From Rhodocaloribacter sp964552015 (lineage in GTDB: Bacteria > Bacteroidota > Rhodothermia > Rhodothermales > ISCAR-4553), in contig CAZKFR010000002.1 in assembly GCA_964552015.1 (NCBI GenBank), positions 59,008 to 123,007 on the forward strand: a DNA stretch of 64,000 nucleotides, in the 5' to 3' direction. The number at the start of each line of letters is the position of its first letter. Position 1 is the first letter of the stretch. Under the pieces are notes generated by a model. The model did no database searches. It was not told the DNA's origin and was given only the letters and a program-made list of their open reading frames with translations. The position numbers and the translations under genes are program-made. Shown here piece by piece: positions 8,501 through 19,347 of this stretch.

Positions 8501-8558
8501 ATGTGTCGCCGGGTCGTTCGTACTTTCCGCCTCGTTCCGTTTCCCCCTGAATTCCCCC

Positions 8559-9929
8559 GTGCGTATGGGTTTGCGTCGCATTTTTCTTCTCCTGCTCGGG
8601 CTCGCTTGCCCCCTTGCGGGTACGGCCCAGGTCATCGTCCGCCCCGATCCCTACATCACGCGCCTCGTCGAAGCCGTCAGCCCGGACAGCATCGAGTACA
8701 CGGTGCGGCGGCTGGCCGCCTTTGGCACGCGGCACACCCTGTCGACGACCCGGTCGGACTCGGTCGGCATCGGAGCGGCCCGCCGCTGGATCCGCCGCAC
8801 GCTCGAGCGCTATGCCGCCGCGGGGGGAGGGCGCATGGAGGTGACCTTCGACGCCTTCCTCTACCGGGCCGACGGCCGCCGTATCGACCGGGACGTGGTC
8901 ATGAAGAACGTCGTGGCCCGCCTGCCCGGCACCGACCCGAACGACGATCGCATCTTCATCGTCAGCGGGCATTACGACAGCCGCGTCTCGGACATCATGG
9001 ACTCGACCTCGTATGCGCCGGGGGCCAGCGACGACGCCAGCGGCACGGCCGCCGTCATGGAGATGGCCCGTGTGCTGGCCGGCGAGGCGTTCCCGGCCAC
9101 CCTCATCTTCCTGGCCGTACCCGGCGAGGAGCAGGGGCTCCTCGGCGCGCGCCACTTTGCCGAACGGGCCGACTCGCTCGGATGGAACGTGGCCGGCATG
9201 ATCACGCTCGACATTGTCGGCAACACGCTCGGGGACAACGGGACGAAAGACAACCGCACCGTGCGGCTCTTTTCGGAGGGCGTACCCGTGGTGGAGACGG
9301 AGCGGGAGGCGGCGCTCCGCCGGGCCGTCGGCGGGGAGAACGACAGCCCGGCCCGGCAACTGGCCCGGTACCTCAAGGAGGTCGGCGAGCGGTATGTTCC
9401 CTACATGAACGTGCGCCTGATCTACCGGCGCGACCGGTTCCTCCGGGGTGGGGATCACACCGCGTTCAGCGAGCGGGGTTTTGCCGCCGTCCGCATGACC
9501 GAACCGAACGAGGCGTTTACCCGACAGCACCAGGATGTGCGTACGGAGGGGGGCATCGCCTACGGCGACGTGCCCGACATGGTCGATTACGGGTATATCG
9601 CCGATGTGGCAAGGATCAACCTGGCCGGGCTGGTGAACCTGGCGATGGCACCCCCGCCGCCCCGCCAGGTCGGCATCTGGGCACAGGGGCTCTCCGTCGA
9701 CACGCGGCTGGTCTGGGAGCCGCCGGCTTCGACCGAACGGGTCGCCGGCTATTACGTGCTCGTCCGGGAGACCACCGCGCCGGTCTGGGAGAAGAAGATC
9801 TTCGTCGGCAACGTCACCGACGTGACCCTCGAGGGGGTTTCCAAAGACGATTATTTCTTCGGTGTACAGGCCGTCGATGCCGCCGGCCACGAGAGTGAGA
9901 TCGTTTTTCCACGCCCCATCTTCCGCTGA
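8559..9929 (+). CDS. exported M28-family zinc peptidase with C-terminal Fn3-like domain
   Basis: Secreted aminopeptidase-like enzyme (456 residues). The signal peptide is residues 1-23 (LLLLGLACPLAGTAQ). The di-zinc M28 set is complete: H138 in GHYDS, D158 in GASDDASG, E190 (general base) and E191, D218 and H300 (GGDHTAF). After the peptidase domain, residues about 355-456 form a fibronectin type III-like beta module (GLSVDTRLVWEPP, FFGVQAVDAAGHES) that could bind a surface or substrate. GTG at 8559 is used; the ATG two codons on is equally possible. A second exported metalloprotease follows 26 bp later, so the two probably form a protein-degrading pair. Confidence 0.92.
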   Translation: MRMGLRRIFLLLLGLACPLAGTAQVIVRPDPYITRLVEAVSPDSIEYTVRRLAAFGTRHTLSTTRSDSVGIGAARRWIRRTLERYAAAGGGRMEVTFDAFLYRADGRRIDRDVVMKNVVARLPGTDPNDDRIFIVSGHYDSRVSDIMDSTSYAPGASDDASGTAAVMEMARVLAGEAFPATLIFLAVPGEEQGLLGARHFAERADSLGWNVAGMITLDIVGNTLGDNGTKDNRTVRLFSEGVPVVETEREAALRRAVGGENDSPARQLARYLKEVGERYVPYMNVRLIYRRDRFLRGGDHTAFSERGFAAVRMTEPNEAFTRQHQDVRTEGGIAYGDVPDMVDYGYIADVARINLAGLVNLAMAPPPPRQVGIWAQGLSVDTRLVWEPPASTERVAGYYVLVRETTAPVWEKKIFVGNVTDVTLEGVSKDDYFFGVQAVDAAGHESEIVFPRPIFR

Positions 9930-9955
9930 TCGTTCACCCTTTGCTAGCTGAAACC

Positions 9956-12517
9956 ATGCGATCGTTGCCTTGCCGAAGCGTCTTCGTACTGTGCTGTCTT
10001 CTTGGCGGTCTCCTGGGTCGGGTCGGGGAGGTGTTGGCCCAGCGGGTGCCTACCGTGGGCGAGAAGACGCGGGGGTTCGAGAAGCATGAGGGGTTTTTCC
10101 CGGTGTACTGGGATGCGGAGGAGGGGAAGGTCTGGCTCGAGATCCCGCGGTTCGATGAGGATTTTCTGTACGTGGTGTCGCTGCCCCGCGGGCTGGGGTC
10201 GAACGATGTGGGGCTGGATCGCCATCAGCTCGGCGGAGAGCAGGTGGTGCGTTTCGAACGGGCGGGCAACAGGGTGTTGCTCGTGGCGCCGAACCTCCGC
10301 TACCGCGCCGACACGGACAACGCCGCCGAGCGGCTCGCGGTCGAGGAGGCCTTTGCGTCGAGCGTGGTCTGGGGGTTCGAGGTCGCGGCGGAGACGGCGG
10401 GCCGGGTGCTCGTGGATGCGACGGCGTTCATCGTGCGGGATGCACACGGTGTGGCCCGGCGGCTCCGGCAGACGGGGCAGGGCACGTTCCGGCTGGAGGC
10501 GTCGCGGAGCGCGCCCTACGTGCCGATGCTCAAGGCGTTCCCGGAGAACACCGAGATGGAGGCGCGGCTCACGTTCACGAGCGAAGATCCGGGCCGGTAC
10601 GTGCGGGACGTGGCGGCGGACCCCTATGCCGTCACGGTGCACGTGCGCCACTCGTTCGTGAAGCTACCGCCGCCCGGCTACGAGCCGCGTGCCTTCGATC
10701 CCCGCGCCGGCTATTTCCCGATGGCCTATGCGGACTATGCCGTGCCGATCGGGGAGGATCTCACGCGGCGCTTCATCACGCGTCACCGGCTGGCCTGTGC
10801 CGGCCCGCGCGATGCCGAGGGGCTGTGCGACCCGGTCGAGCCGATCGTCTACTACCTGGATCCGGGCACGCCGGAGCCGGTCCGCTCGGCCCTGCTCGAG
10901 GGGGCGCGCTGGTGGAACGAGGCCTTCGAGGCGGCCGGCTACCGCGATGCGTTCCGCGTGGAGATGCTGCCCGAAGGCGCCGATCCGATGGATGTACGCT
11001 ACAACGTCATCAACTGGGTTCACCGGGCCACGCGGGGCTGGAGCTACGGCTCGTCGGTGATCGACCCCCGCACCGGCGAGATCATCAAGGGGCACGTTCT
11101 CCTCGGGTCGCTCCGCGTGCGGCAGGATTACCTGCTGGCCGAGGGGCTGCTGGCCCCGTATACGGACGACTGGGCCGCCGGCCCGCCTCCGGAGGACGAT
11201 CCCATGCTGGCGATGGCGCTGGCCCGGTTGCGCCAGCTCTCGGCGCACGAGGTGGGGCATACGCTGGGCCTGGCGCACAACTTCGCCGCCTCGGTCGACG
11301 GGCGGGCCTCGGTGATGGACTACCCCGCCCCGCTGGTACGGCTCGACGCCGACGGCCGGGTCGTGCTCGACAGCGCCTACGCCACGGGGATCGGCGCCTG
11401 GGACAAGGTCGCCATCCGCTACGGCTATACCGACCTCTCCGACGCGGTCGATGAGCGGACGGCCCTCACGGCGATCCTGGAGGAGGCCCAGGCCCGCGGT
11501 CTGCACTACATCACCGATGCCGATGCCCGTCCGCCCGGCGGGGCCCATCCGCTGGCGCACCTGTGGGACAACGGCACCGACCCGGTCGAGGCGCTCGCGG
11601 TGGAGATGCGCGTGCGCGCCGCGGCGCTGAGCCGCTTTGGCCTGGCCAGCATCCGGGAGGGGCGTCCGCTGGCTACGCTGGAGGAGGTGCTCGTGCCCCT
11701 CTACCTGCGCCATCGCTACCAGGCGGAGGCCGTGGCGAAACTCGTCGGCGGTGTCGACTACACGTATGCCCTGCGCGGGGATGCCCAGCCGCTGCCCTCG
11801 CCGGTGCCGGCTGCCCGGCAGGAAGCGGCGCTCGCGGCCCTGCTCGACCTGCTCGAGCCCGAGGCCCTCCGGTTGCCCGAGCGTATCCGTACCACCATTC
11901 CGCCCCGCCCGCCCGGCTATGCCTCCCACCGTGAACTGTTCGACCGCCGCACCGGCATCGTCTTCGACCCGTACGCACCCGCCGAGGCCGTGGCTGAACT
12001 GGTGCTGGGCCTGCTCATCCACCCGGAGCGCGCCGCCCGCCTGGTCTATCAGGCCGACTTCGACCGGTCCCTGCCGGGCCTCAGCGAGGTACTCACGGCC
12101 GTCTCGGAGCGCGTCTGGGAACGGCCCGTCCCGGCGGATCCCTACGAGGCCGAACTGCAACGCATCGTGCAGCAGGTCTGGACGGATGCGCTGCTCGATG
12201 TGGCCACGCGGGCCGACCTGGCGCCGGCCGCACGGGCCCGCATCATCCAGCACCTGCGCGAGGTGCAGGTCTGGCTCCAGGATCATCCGGGCGACCCCGG
12301 GGACCACGAGACGGTGGCTCACCGGACGCTGCTCTTCGACCAGATCGACCGCTACCTGTACCGTCCCTACCGGCCCGACGAACACTACGGTGAGGTGACG
12401 GTGCCGCCCGGCTCACCGATCGGGGAGGCGGTGCCGTCGTTCGTGCAGCGCCGCCGGGCGCGTCAGGCCTACCTGGAGCGCACCCGGACGGACGAGGTGT
12501 GCGCGTTCCGGCCGTGA
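9956..12517 (+). CDS. exported zinc metalloprotease (DUF5117/DUF4953 type)
   Basis: Secreted protein of 853 residues. A signal peptide covers residues 1-29 (SVFVLCCLLGGLLG, then VLAQ). Residues about 35-200 form the beta-rich N-terminal domain of this family (GFFPVYWD, ESEEGKVWLEIP-like start). The metzincin-style zinc motif HEVGHTLGLAH covers residues 431-441, followed by SVMDYP, the expected Met-turn. The TTG 15 bp upstream is in frame, but the ATG at 9956 begins the signal peptide directly. Only 3 bp separate its stop from that of the convergent SMR gene, so the two transcripts must overlap at their 3' ends. Substrate unknown. Confidence 0.92.
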   Translation: MRSLPCRSVFVLCCLLGGLLGRVGEVLAQRVPTVGEKTRGFEKHEGFFPVYWDAEEGKVWLEIPRFDEDFLYVVSLPRGLGSNDVGLDRHQLGGEQVVRFERAGNRVLLVAPNLRYRADTDNAAERLAVEEAFASSVVWGFEVAAETAGRVLVDATAFIVRDAHGVARRLRQTGQGTFRLEASRSAPYVPMLKAFPENTEMEARLTFTSEDPGRYVRDVAADPYAVTVHVRHSFVKLPPPGYEPRAFDPRAGYFPMAYADYAVPIGEDLTRRFITRHRLACAGPRDAEGLCDPVEPIVYYLDPGTPEPVRSALLEGARWWNEAFEAAGYRDAFRVEMLPEGADPMDVRYNVINWVHRATRGWSYGSSVIDPRTGEIIKGHVLLGSLRVRQDYLLAEGLLAPYTDDWAAGPPPEDDPMLAMALARLRQLSAHEVGHTLGLAHNFAASVDGRASVMDYPAPLVRLDADGRVVLDSAYATGIGAWDKVAIRYGYTDLSDAVDERTALTAILEEAQARGLHYITDADARPPGGAHPLAHLWDNGTDPVEALAVEMRVRAAALSRFGLASIREGRPLATLEEVLVPLYLRHRYQAEAVAKLVGGVDYTYALRGDAQPLPSPVPAARQEAALAALLDLLEPEALRLPERIRTTIPPRPPGYASHRELFDRRTGIVFDPYAPAEAVAELVLGLLIHPERAARLVYQADFDRSLPGLSEVLTAVSERVWERPVPADPYEAELQRIVQQVWTDALLDVATRADLAPAARARIIQHLREVQVWLQDHPGDPGDHETVAHRTLLFDQIDRYLYRPYRPDEHYGEVTVPPGSPIGEAVPSFVQRRRARQAYLERTRTDEVCAFRP

Positions 12518-12520
12518 TAG

Positions 12521-12850
12521 TCAGGGGGAGGCCGGGCCGGCCGTCAGCTTCAGCCCGACGATGCCGGCCACGATCAGCCCGAGACAGACGAACCGCAGGG
12601 CTTCACGGGGCTCGTCGAACAGGACCATGCCCAGTACGGCGGTGCCGGCCGCTCCGATGCCGGTCCAGACGGCATAGGCGGTACCTACGGGCAGCGTTTT
12701 GACCGCCTGAGCGAGGAAGAAGATGCTCAGCGCCATCGTGCCGAGCACCCACAGGCTGGGGCCGAGCCGGGTGAAGCCCTGTGCGTACTTCAGGCCCACG
12801 GCCCAGGCGATCTCGAAGAGGCCGGCAACGAACAGGTAGGTCCAGGCCAT
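12521..12850 (-). CDS. small multidrug resistance (SMR/SugE-like) transporter
   Basis: Four-helix membrane protein of 109 residues, typical for SMR proteins, which work as dimers exporting cationic compounds or guanidinium in exchange for protons. The essential glutamate is E13 in GLFEIAWA. Other family motifs are KYAQGFTRL, AYAVWTGIGAAG and LGLIVAGIVGLKL. The KYAQGF and AYAVWTGIGA wording fits the SugE/Gdx branch at least as well as EmrE. The frame extends further upstream through the thiL end, but the ATG at 12850 matches the family start. It lies 49 bp after thiL on the same strand. Confidence 0.92.
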   Translation of the reverse strand: MAWTYLFVAGLFEIAWAVGLKYAQGFTRLGPSLWVLGTMALSIFFLAQAVKTLPVGTAYAVWTGIGAAGTAVLGMVLFDEPREALRFVCLGLIVAGIVGLKLTAGPASP

Positions 12851-12899
12851 GGTGGGAAGCAGGAACGTGGATACGCGGTAGGAGGCGGCGGGAGGGGGC

Positions 12900-13961
12900 T
12901 CAGGCACCTCCGTCGCCGGCATAGTCATCGGTGCGGAAGTGCTGGTAGCCCTGTGCATCGAGCGGCACCAGGAGGCCCTCCGGCGTCTGGATCCGCACCC
13001 CTTCCGACGCCTCGGTGAACTGGCCGACGACGGTGTAACTCTCCGGGTCGAGGCGGTCGAGCTCGTCTTCGGGCAGGGCAAAGAGCAGTTCGTAGTCCTC
13101 CCCGCCGAAGAGGGCATAGGTGTCTACGTCGTCGAGGAACTGGTCGGCCACGGCGCGGGTCTCGGGGTGGATGGGCAGGGAAGCGGCCCGGATGATGGCA
13201 CCGCAGCCGCTCTGCCGGCAGAGGTGATGCACCTCCGAGGCCAGGCCGTCCGAGACGTCGATGAGGGCGCGCGGGCGCACGCGCCGGCGTGCCCAGTCTT
13301 CGAGGGTTGCGAGGCGGGCCGTCGGGGTGAGCTGGCGGGCGATGACGTAGCGGAAGGGGTCCAGGTTGGGCTCGAAGTCGCCGCCCGTCTCGCGGAGGGC
13401 CTGGCGCTGGTCGAGCAGGACCTTGAGCCCGGCATAGGCCCCGCCCAGGTCCCCGGTGACGCAGAGGAGGTCGCCGGGGCGGGCGCCGCGCCGGAAGATC
13501 ACGTCCGACTCCCGCGCTTCTCCGATCACCGTAAGGACGACGGTCAGGTACCGGGCGGCCGTCGTGTCGCCGCCGACGAGGGTGACGCCGTACGTCGCGC
13601 ATCCCTGCCGTACGCCCTCGTAAAAGGCTTCGACCTGCTCGACCGACATCGTCTCGGGCAGACCCAGCGCCAGCGTGGCGAACCGGGGCCGGGCGTTCAT
13701 CGCGACGACGTCGCTCACGTTCACCGCCACCGTCTTGAGGCCCAGGTGCAGGAGCGGCACGAACGAGCGGTCGAAGTGCACGCCCTCGATGAGGGCATCG
13801 GTGGTGACGACGTGGACGCGATCGTCGCCCACGTGGTACACGGCGGCATCGTCGTCGATGCCGAGGCGGACGTCCTCGTCGGAGGGCGGCCCCAGGAGGG
13901 TGCGGATGCGTTCGATCAGGCCGAATTCGCCGAGGACCTGGATGGGTGTGTAGTCGGACAT
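12900..13961 (-). CDS. thiL: thiamine-monophosphate kinase
   Basis: Phosphorylates thiamine monophosphate to thiamine pyrophosphate with ATP, the last step of cofactor synthesis, in the cytoplasm. The protein has 353 residues. The PurM/ThiL-type fold is evident: GIDDDAAV near residue 34 (Mg/ATP acids), TTDALIEGVHF, NVSDVVAMNARP, GGDTTAA, then GDLGGAYAGL, IDVSDGL and GGEDYELLF. The last two are the signature of the C-terminal half. It precedes the SMR gene and follows anmK by 48 bp. No other thiamine gene is nearby. Confidence 0.96.
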   Translation of the reverse strand: MSDYTPIQVLGEFGLIERIRTLLGPPSDEDVRLGIDDDAAVYHVGDDRVHVVTTDALIEGVHFDRSFVPLLHLGLKTVAVNVSDVVAMNARPRFATLALGLPETMSVEQVEAFYEGVRQGCATYGVTLVGGDTTAARYLTVVLTVIGEARESDVIFRRGARPGDLLCVTGDLGGAYAGLKVLLDQRQALRETGGDFEPNLDPFRYVIARQLTPTARLATLEDWARRRVRPRALIDVSDGLASEVHHLCRQSGCGAIIRAASLPIHPETRAVADQFLDDVDTYALFGGEDYELLFALPEDELDRLDPESYTVVGQFTEASEGVRIQTPEGLLVPLDAQGYQHFRTDDYAGDGGA

Positions 13962-14009
13962 ATCAGCAGGCGGGATGAGTCGTTGGAAACGGGGGCTGCG
14001 GGGCCGGGG

Positions 14010-15200
14010 TCATCGGGGGCCGGGAAGGCAGATCTTGCCCAGCAGCGTGGGGTGGCGTGCGCCGGTGACAGCGGGCAGGTTGGTAGGTACGCCGTTCAGG
14101 GTTTCGTGGGCAAGGACGGCGAAGCAGAGGGCTTCTTTGGCGTCCGGGTCGATGCCGTCCTCGGCCGTCGAGCGGACCGGCACGGGGGCGAAGGCATCCC
14201 GGAGGTAGCGCATCAGCGTGGCATTGTGGACGCCGCCGCCGGCCACGAGCACCTCGTCGGGCTGATGGCGGGCGGCGACGAACCGCCGGCAGGCATCGCG
14301 TACGGTGCGGGCCGTGAGCGCCGTGGCGGTGGCCAGCACGTCGGCCGCGGACAGGCCCAGCCTCCGGGCCCGTTCCCAGAGGCGATCGACGAACGGGGTG
14401 CCGAACAGCTCGCGCCCGGTCGACTTGGGCGGGTGCCGGTCGAAGTAGGGATGAGCGAGGAGTTCGTCGAGCAACCCTTCGTGGGGCGTGCCCCGGGCGG
14501 CCACGGCGCCGCCGGTGTCGCAGGGCCGGCCGAGGAGGCGTCGTGCCAGCGTATCCAGGACCATGTTGCCCGGTCCGGTGTCGAAGGCGCGCACGTCGTC
14601 CGGAGCAGCGTGGCGGGGGAGCACCGTCAGGTTGGCGATGCCGCCCAGGTTGAGCAGAGCCCGGTTGCGGTCATCGCGGGTGAAGACCACGTAGTCGAAG
14701 TAGGGGACGAGGGGAGCGCCCTGGCCGCCCAGTGCCATGTCGGCCGGACGGAAGTCGCCGACGACCGGGACGCCCACCCGGTTGGCAAGCACCGAGGGAT
14801 CGCCGATCTGCAGGGTCGCCGTGATCGGTTCGCCGGCACAGTCGGTCGGCTCGGGGATGTGGTAGACGGTCTGCCCGTGCGAGCCGATGAGGTCGAGGTC
14901 GGCCGGCGTGATGCCGCCGGCTTCACAGACGGCTTCGACGGCGCGGGCGCAGGCGTGGGCCACACGCACGTTGAGCAGGGCCAGGTCGCGCACGGACGAG
15001 GTGGCGGGGTCCGAGTTGGCCAGCAGCGAGGCCTGCAGCGGTTCCGGGTAGGGGAGGGTCACGAACGCCCGTGGCGCCAGGCGCAGGCCACGTCCGCTGC
15101 CGGAGAGGTGCACGAGGGCGGCGTCGACGCCGTCGAGCGAAGTGCCGCTCATCAGGCCGACCACCAGACGCGAGGAAGCGGGGGACAGGGGTTCGGACAT
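14010..15200 (-). CDS. anmK: anhydro-N-acetylmuramic acid kinase
   Basis: Cleaves and phosphorylates 1,6-anhydro-MurNAc to MurNAc-6-phosphate in peptidoglycan recycling (396 residues). The ASKHA-type ATP motif VGLMSGTSLDGVDAAL is at the N-terminus. Further signature stretches are GSHGQTVYH, VVGDFRPADMALGGQGAPLVP-like (split here as GDFRPAD and GGQGAPLVPY), NLGGIANLTVLP and FDTGPGNMVLD. The C-terminal phosphate-binding part is LVAGGGVHN. It is between thiL and a TPR gene in a minus-strand run. The recycling partner genes murQ or nagZ are not in this window. Confidence 0.96.
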   Translation of the reverse strand: MSEPLSPASSRLVVGLMSGTSLDGVDAALVHLSGSGRGLRLAPRAFVTLPYPEPLQASLLANSDPATSSVRDLALLNVRVAHACARAVEAVCEAGGITPADLDLIGSHGQTVYHIPEPTDCAGEPITATLQIGDPSVLANRVGVPVVGDFRPADMALGGQGAPLVPYFDYVVFTRDDRNRALLNLGGIANLTVLPRHAAPDDVRAFDTGPGNMVLDTLARRLLGRPCDTGGAVAARGTPHEGLLDELLAHPYFDRHPPKSTGRELFGTPFVDRLWERARRLGLSAADVLATATALTARTVRDACRRFVAARHQPDEVLVAGGGVHNATLMRYLRDAFAPVPVRSTAEDGIDPDAKEALCFAVLAHETLNGVPTNLPAVTGARHPTLLGKICLPGPR

Positions 15201-15219
15201 GGGGGACGGGCAGGCAGGA

Positions 15220-15771
15220 TCAGCGCGCTTTCCGGCGCATCTGGGTCGCTTTTTGAAGGTATTCGGTGGCCCGTTCCGGTTCCTGGGACGCCAGTTGCTC
15301 GTACACGCGGGCGGCCTCTTCGTACTGGTTCTGGGCGGCGTAGATGCGGGCGAGCGTCTCGGAAACCATGTCGTCGATGTCGTCCTCGAGTTCGGGCGCG
15401 GGGATGGCCTCCAGGTCCGGTGCCGGGACGATCCGCGCCTGTTCCAGCTCCGAGATGAGGCGATCCAGGTCTTCGAAGTCGGGTCGGGTCATGGGGGGAT
15501 CGGCCGGGGCGGAGGGTGTCGCCAGGGCGGAAAGGGTGCGGTGCAGGCCCTTGCGCACGGTGGGGCTGTCCGGCAGGAAGAAGGCGGCGGCCTGCCAGGC
15601 GCGGAAGGCGTCCTGCCAGCGTCCGGCCGCCTCCAGGGCGCGGGCATAAACCACCTGGGCGGCCGTATAGCCGGGCAGGTGGGTGACGAGGTCCTCCAGC
15701 GCAGCGAGGGCCTCCTCCAGCTGCCCCTGATCCATACGGGTGAGGATCTCCTGGAGATTGGGAAGCGGCAT
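15220..15771 (-). CDS. tetratricopeptide-repeat protein
   Basis: Small soluble protein of 183 residues without a signal peptide. Residues 1-75 contain two TPR-like helix pairs (QLEEALAALEDLVTHLPGY, RWQDAFRAWQAA) and residues 130-172 a third (LARIYAAQNQYEEAARVYEQLASQEP). They are separated by a proline- and acid-rich linker. It is probably a protein-interaction adaptor; the partner is unknown. The frame runs far upstream, but those residues lie over the neighbouring glycosyltransferase in another frame. The ATG at 15771 gives the repeat-initial N-terminus. TPR genes often accompany lptE and SecG in Bacteroidota, which may be the context here. Confidence 0.85.
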   Translation of the reverse strand: MPLPNLQEILTRMDQGQLEEALAALEDLVTHLPGYTAAQVVYARALEAAGRWQDAFRAWQAAAFFLPDSPTVRKGLHRTLSALATPSAPADPPMTRPDFEDLDRLISELEQARIVPAPDLEAIPAPELEDDIDDMVSETLARIYAAQNQYEEAARVYEQLASQEPERATEYLQKATQMRRKAR

Positions 15772-15827
15772 CGTCGCAGCGGTTGATGTGGCCTGCGGGA
15801 ACGGTCGAGGGTCGGCATGAAGGAAGG

Positions 15828-15846
15828 GCACGACGGCTCGTCGTGC
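15828..15846. terminator. hairpin after the glycosyltransferase gene
   Basis: Perfect 8-bp stem GCACGACG/CGTCGTGC with a 3-base loop, 66 bp past the stop of the glycosyltransferase gene and 57 bp before the TPR start. The following minus-strand sequence is pyrimidine-rich (CCCTTCCTTC) rather than a clear U-tract, so it is a weak terminator call. Confidence 0.4.
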
Positions 15847-15911
15847 GAACCCGCAAGGTACGTATTCGTGCCGCGCCCAGGCAAATCTTCGCGCGGGTTT
15901 CGCACCGGGCT

Positions 15912-17414
15912 TCAGGCCCCCCGGCGGGCCTGCCGGTGCTGGGCGATGTTGAGGAAGGCAATCAGGCCGAACCCGGTCGCGAAGAGTAGCTGGAACGGGA
16001 TCGCGGACCAGGCCCCGAGGCGCAGCAGGAGCAGGAGCCCGGCCATGCAGTAGAGGGCCAGGGCCATTTCGATCCAGGCGAGGGCCGGCAGGCGGGTTTC
16101 CGCGTAGCGGCTCCGCCACCAGGCCCGGGAGCCGGCCTGGGGGTGCACGTTGTACTTGGGGGTGCGTACGAAGGCCGAGGGCTTGCCGCGCAGGGCCTGC
16201 ACGATCGCGCGGGAGTTGTTCAGCGCCATGCCCATGCTGCCGGCCATGAACAGGGGGAAGTAGAGAAGCCGGCGCGGCCAGAACGGATAGAGCGCGCGCT
16301 GGGCATAGAGCTGGGCCAGGAAGAAGCCCGCGAAGCCGACGAGTCCCAGTCCCATCACGGCAAAATAGACGGGGCCCGGCCCCAGGCCGGCATGCTCGAA
16401 GCCGAGCAACGGCGCGTGCAGCAGGGCCACGAGCAGGATCACCGGAAAGACGACGTGGGCCGTCAGGTGCAGCGTCCCCTCGAGCTTGATCCGCAGCGGA
16501 TGTGCGGAGCGCCAGAGGGGGCCAAGCAGCTTGCGGGCCGTCTGCATGGCGCCCTTCGCCCAGCGAAATTGCTGGGTGCGGTAGGCGTTCAGGTCGAGCG
16601 GTAGCTCGGCCGGCACCTCGAGGTCGGGCAGGAAGACGAAGCGCCAGCCGCGGAGCTGGGCGCGGTAGCTCAGGTCCAGGTCCTCGGTGAGCGTGTCGCT
16701 CGTCCAGCCGCCTGCTTCCTCGATGCAGGCGGCTCGCCACAGGCCGGCCGTCCCGTTGAAGTTGAGGAAGCAGCCGGCCAGCCCCCGCACCTGCTGTTCG
16801 ACGGCGAAATGGGTGTCCAGCCCGAAGGCCTGCATCCGGGTCAGGAAGGAGAGGTCGGCGTTCAGATGACCCCAGCGGGCCTGCACCAGCCCCACGTGTG
16901 GGTCCTCGAAATGGCGAACGGTACGCAGGAGGAAGTCGGGCGCCGGGAGAAAGTCGGCATCGAAAACGGCGATCAGTTCGCCCCGGGCCAGGCGGAGGCC
17001 GTTCTGCAGGGCGCCGGCTTTGTAGCCCTTCCGGTCGGTGCGGTGCAGGTGGAGGATGTCGACGCCCCGGTGCTGCCAGTACTGTACGCGCTCCGCCACG
17101 AGGGCCGTCGTGGAGTCGGTCGAGTCGTCAAGCACCTGAATCTCCAGCCGGCCCCGTGGATAGCGTAGCCGGGCACAGGCGTCGATCAGCCGCTCGGCCA
17201 CGTGGGCCTCGTTGTAGAGCGGCAGTTGCACCGTGACGACGGGCCATCGCTCGTCCGGATCGGGCGTGGCCTCGGGGTCGGGTACCGGGCCCGGGCGTAG
17301 CCGGTCGTTGCGCGCAACCACGACGGCCATCCAGAGCAGGTTCAGCCCGTAGACGAGCAGCACCACCATGCCGGCGGCGTACAAGGTGGCGAACAACAGG
17401 GAAAGCAGCGACAT
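15912..17414 (-). CDS. family 2 glycosyltransferase, cellulose synthase-like
   Basis: Membrane glycosyltransferase of 500 residues with a processive GT2 layout. One N-terminal membrane helix (residues 5-32) precedes a cytoplasmic catalytic domain (about 55-300), and several C-terminal helices follow. Catalytic motifs are complete: D96-D97 (first Asp), D152-x-D154 (FDADF), T243-E-D245 (general base), and Q281-x-x-R284-W285. Relatives make beta-glucans, glucomannan-like polymers or glycolipids. The Q-x-x-R-W motif indicates chain-forming activity, but the product cannot be told. No BcsB, BcsZ or c-di-GMP PilZ partner lies next to it. It is downstream of lptE on the same strand. Confidence 0.9.
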   Translation of the reverse strand: MSLLSLLFATLYAAGMVVLLVYGLNLLWMAVVVARNDRLRPGPVPDPEATPDPDERWPVVTVQLPLYNEAHVAERLIDACARLRYPRGRLEIQVLDDSTDSTTALVAERVQYWQHRGVDILHLHRTDRKGYKAGALQNGLRLARGELIAVFDADFLPAPDFLLRTVRHFEDPHVGLVQARWGHLNADLSFLTRMQAFGLDTHFAVEQQVRGLAGCFLNFNGTAGLWRAACIEEAGGWTSDTLTEDLDLSYRAQLRGWRFVFLPDLEVPAELPLDLNAYRTQQFRWAKGAMQTARKLLGPLWRSAHPLRIKLEGTLHLTAHVVFPVILLVALLHAPLLGFEHAGLGPGPVYFAVMGLGLVGFAGFFLAQLYAQRALYPFWPRRLLYFPLFMAGSMGMALNNSRAIVQALRGKPSAFVRTPKYNVHPQAGSRAWWRSRYAETRLPALAWIEMALALYCMAGLLLLLRLGAWSAIPFQLLFATGFGLIAFLNIAQHRQARRGA

Positions 17415-17497
17415 GCGGTCACACGATCAGGACGGGATACCTGCGTTGTCGTCGTCGGTGACGGGTTACAGGAAACGAGGGCGTCCGGGGGGGACGG

Positions 17498-18024
17498 TTA
17501 CCAGTTCGACGTGGCCGCCGTGAAGATGTCGTCGGCGATCTTTTCGAGAGCGGCGAGGGCGGCCGTCTCTTCCCCGGCCAGGCCGTCGGCCACCGGGTCG
17601 TACTCGTCGAAGCCCTGGAAGGAGCGGCGGAGCAGCTCGCGGCCTTCGACGCGGTCCTCGTACACGACCGTCACGGTGATGGTGACGCGGTTGCGCGTGG
17701 TGCGTTCCTCCGCGCCGACGGCCGTGGGTGCATTGGCGTAGCGGTCGATGGTGGCGGTGAGGACGGCATCGGCGGATTCGGGGTCGGGCTCGAGCACGAG
17801 GCGGGTCTGGCCCACGAACCGGTCGATGAGCAGGCGGGTCAGCTGTTCGTCGAGGGCGGTGACGGTGCTGACGCTGCGGTCTTCGGCCAGCGGGATGGCG
17901 ATGGTGCGCAGGTGGGAGGGGATCGAGGCGCCGGTGAAGCTGTAGTACGCACAGCCGCCGTGGAGCACGGCCAGGAACAGCACGCCGAGGGCGCGCGCGA
18001 TCGGTGACAGCGGGGATGCCGGCA

Positions 18025-18025
<1 letters not shown>
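17498..18025 (-). CDS. lptE: LptE-family outer-membrane LPS assembly lipoprotein
   Basis: Lipoprotein of 175 residues that would plug the LptD channel and help insert lipopolysaccharide into the outer membrane. The lipobox LHGGC places the lipidated cysteine at C25. The mature part starts CAYYSFTGASIPSHLRTIAIP, close to the Bacteroidota LptE pattern, with a TIDRYANAPTAV strand and a basic-poor C-terminus. Its ATG overlaps the stop of the upstream sigma-54 regulator by one base, so translation is coupled. This order (miaB, sigma-54 activator, lptE) recurs in Bacteroidota. Confidence 0.85.
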
Positions 18026-19317
<1,292 letters not shown>

Positions 19318-19347
19318 GGAAGGTAGGTCAGTCAGGGTGGGTCGATG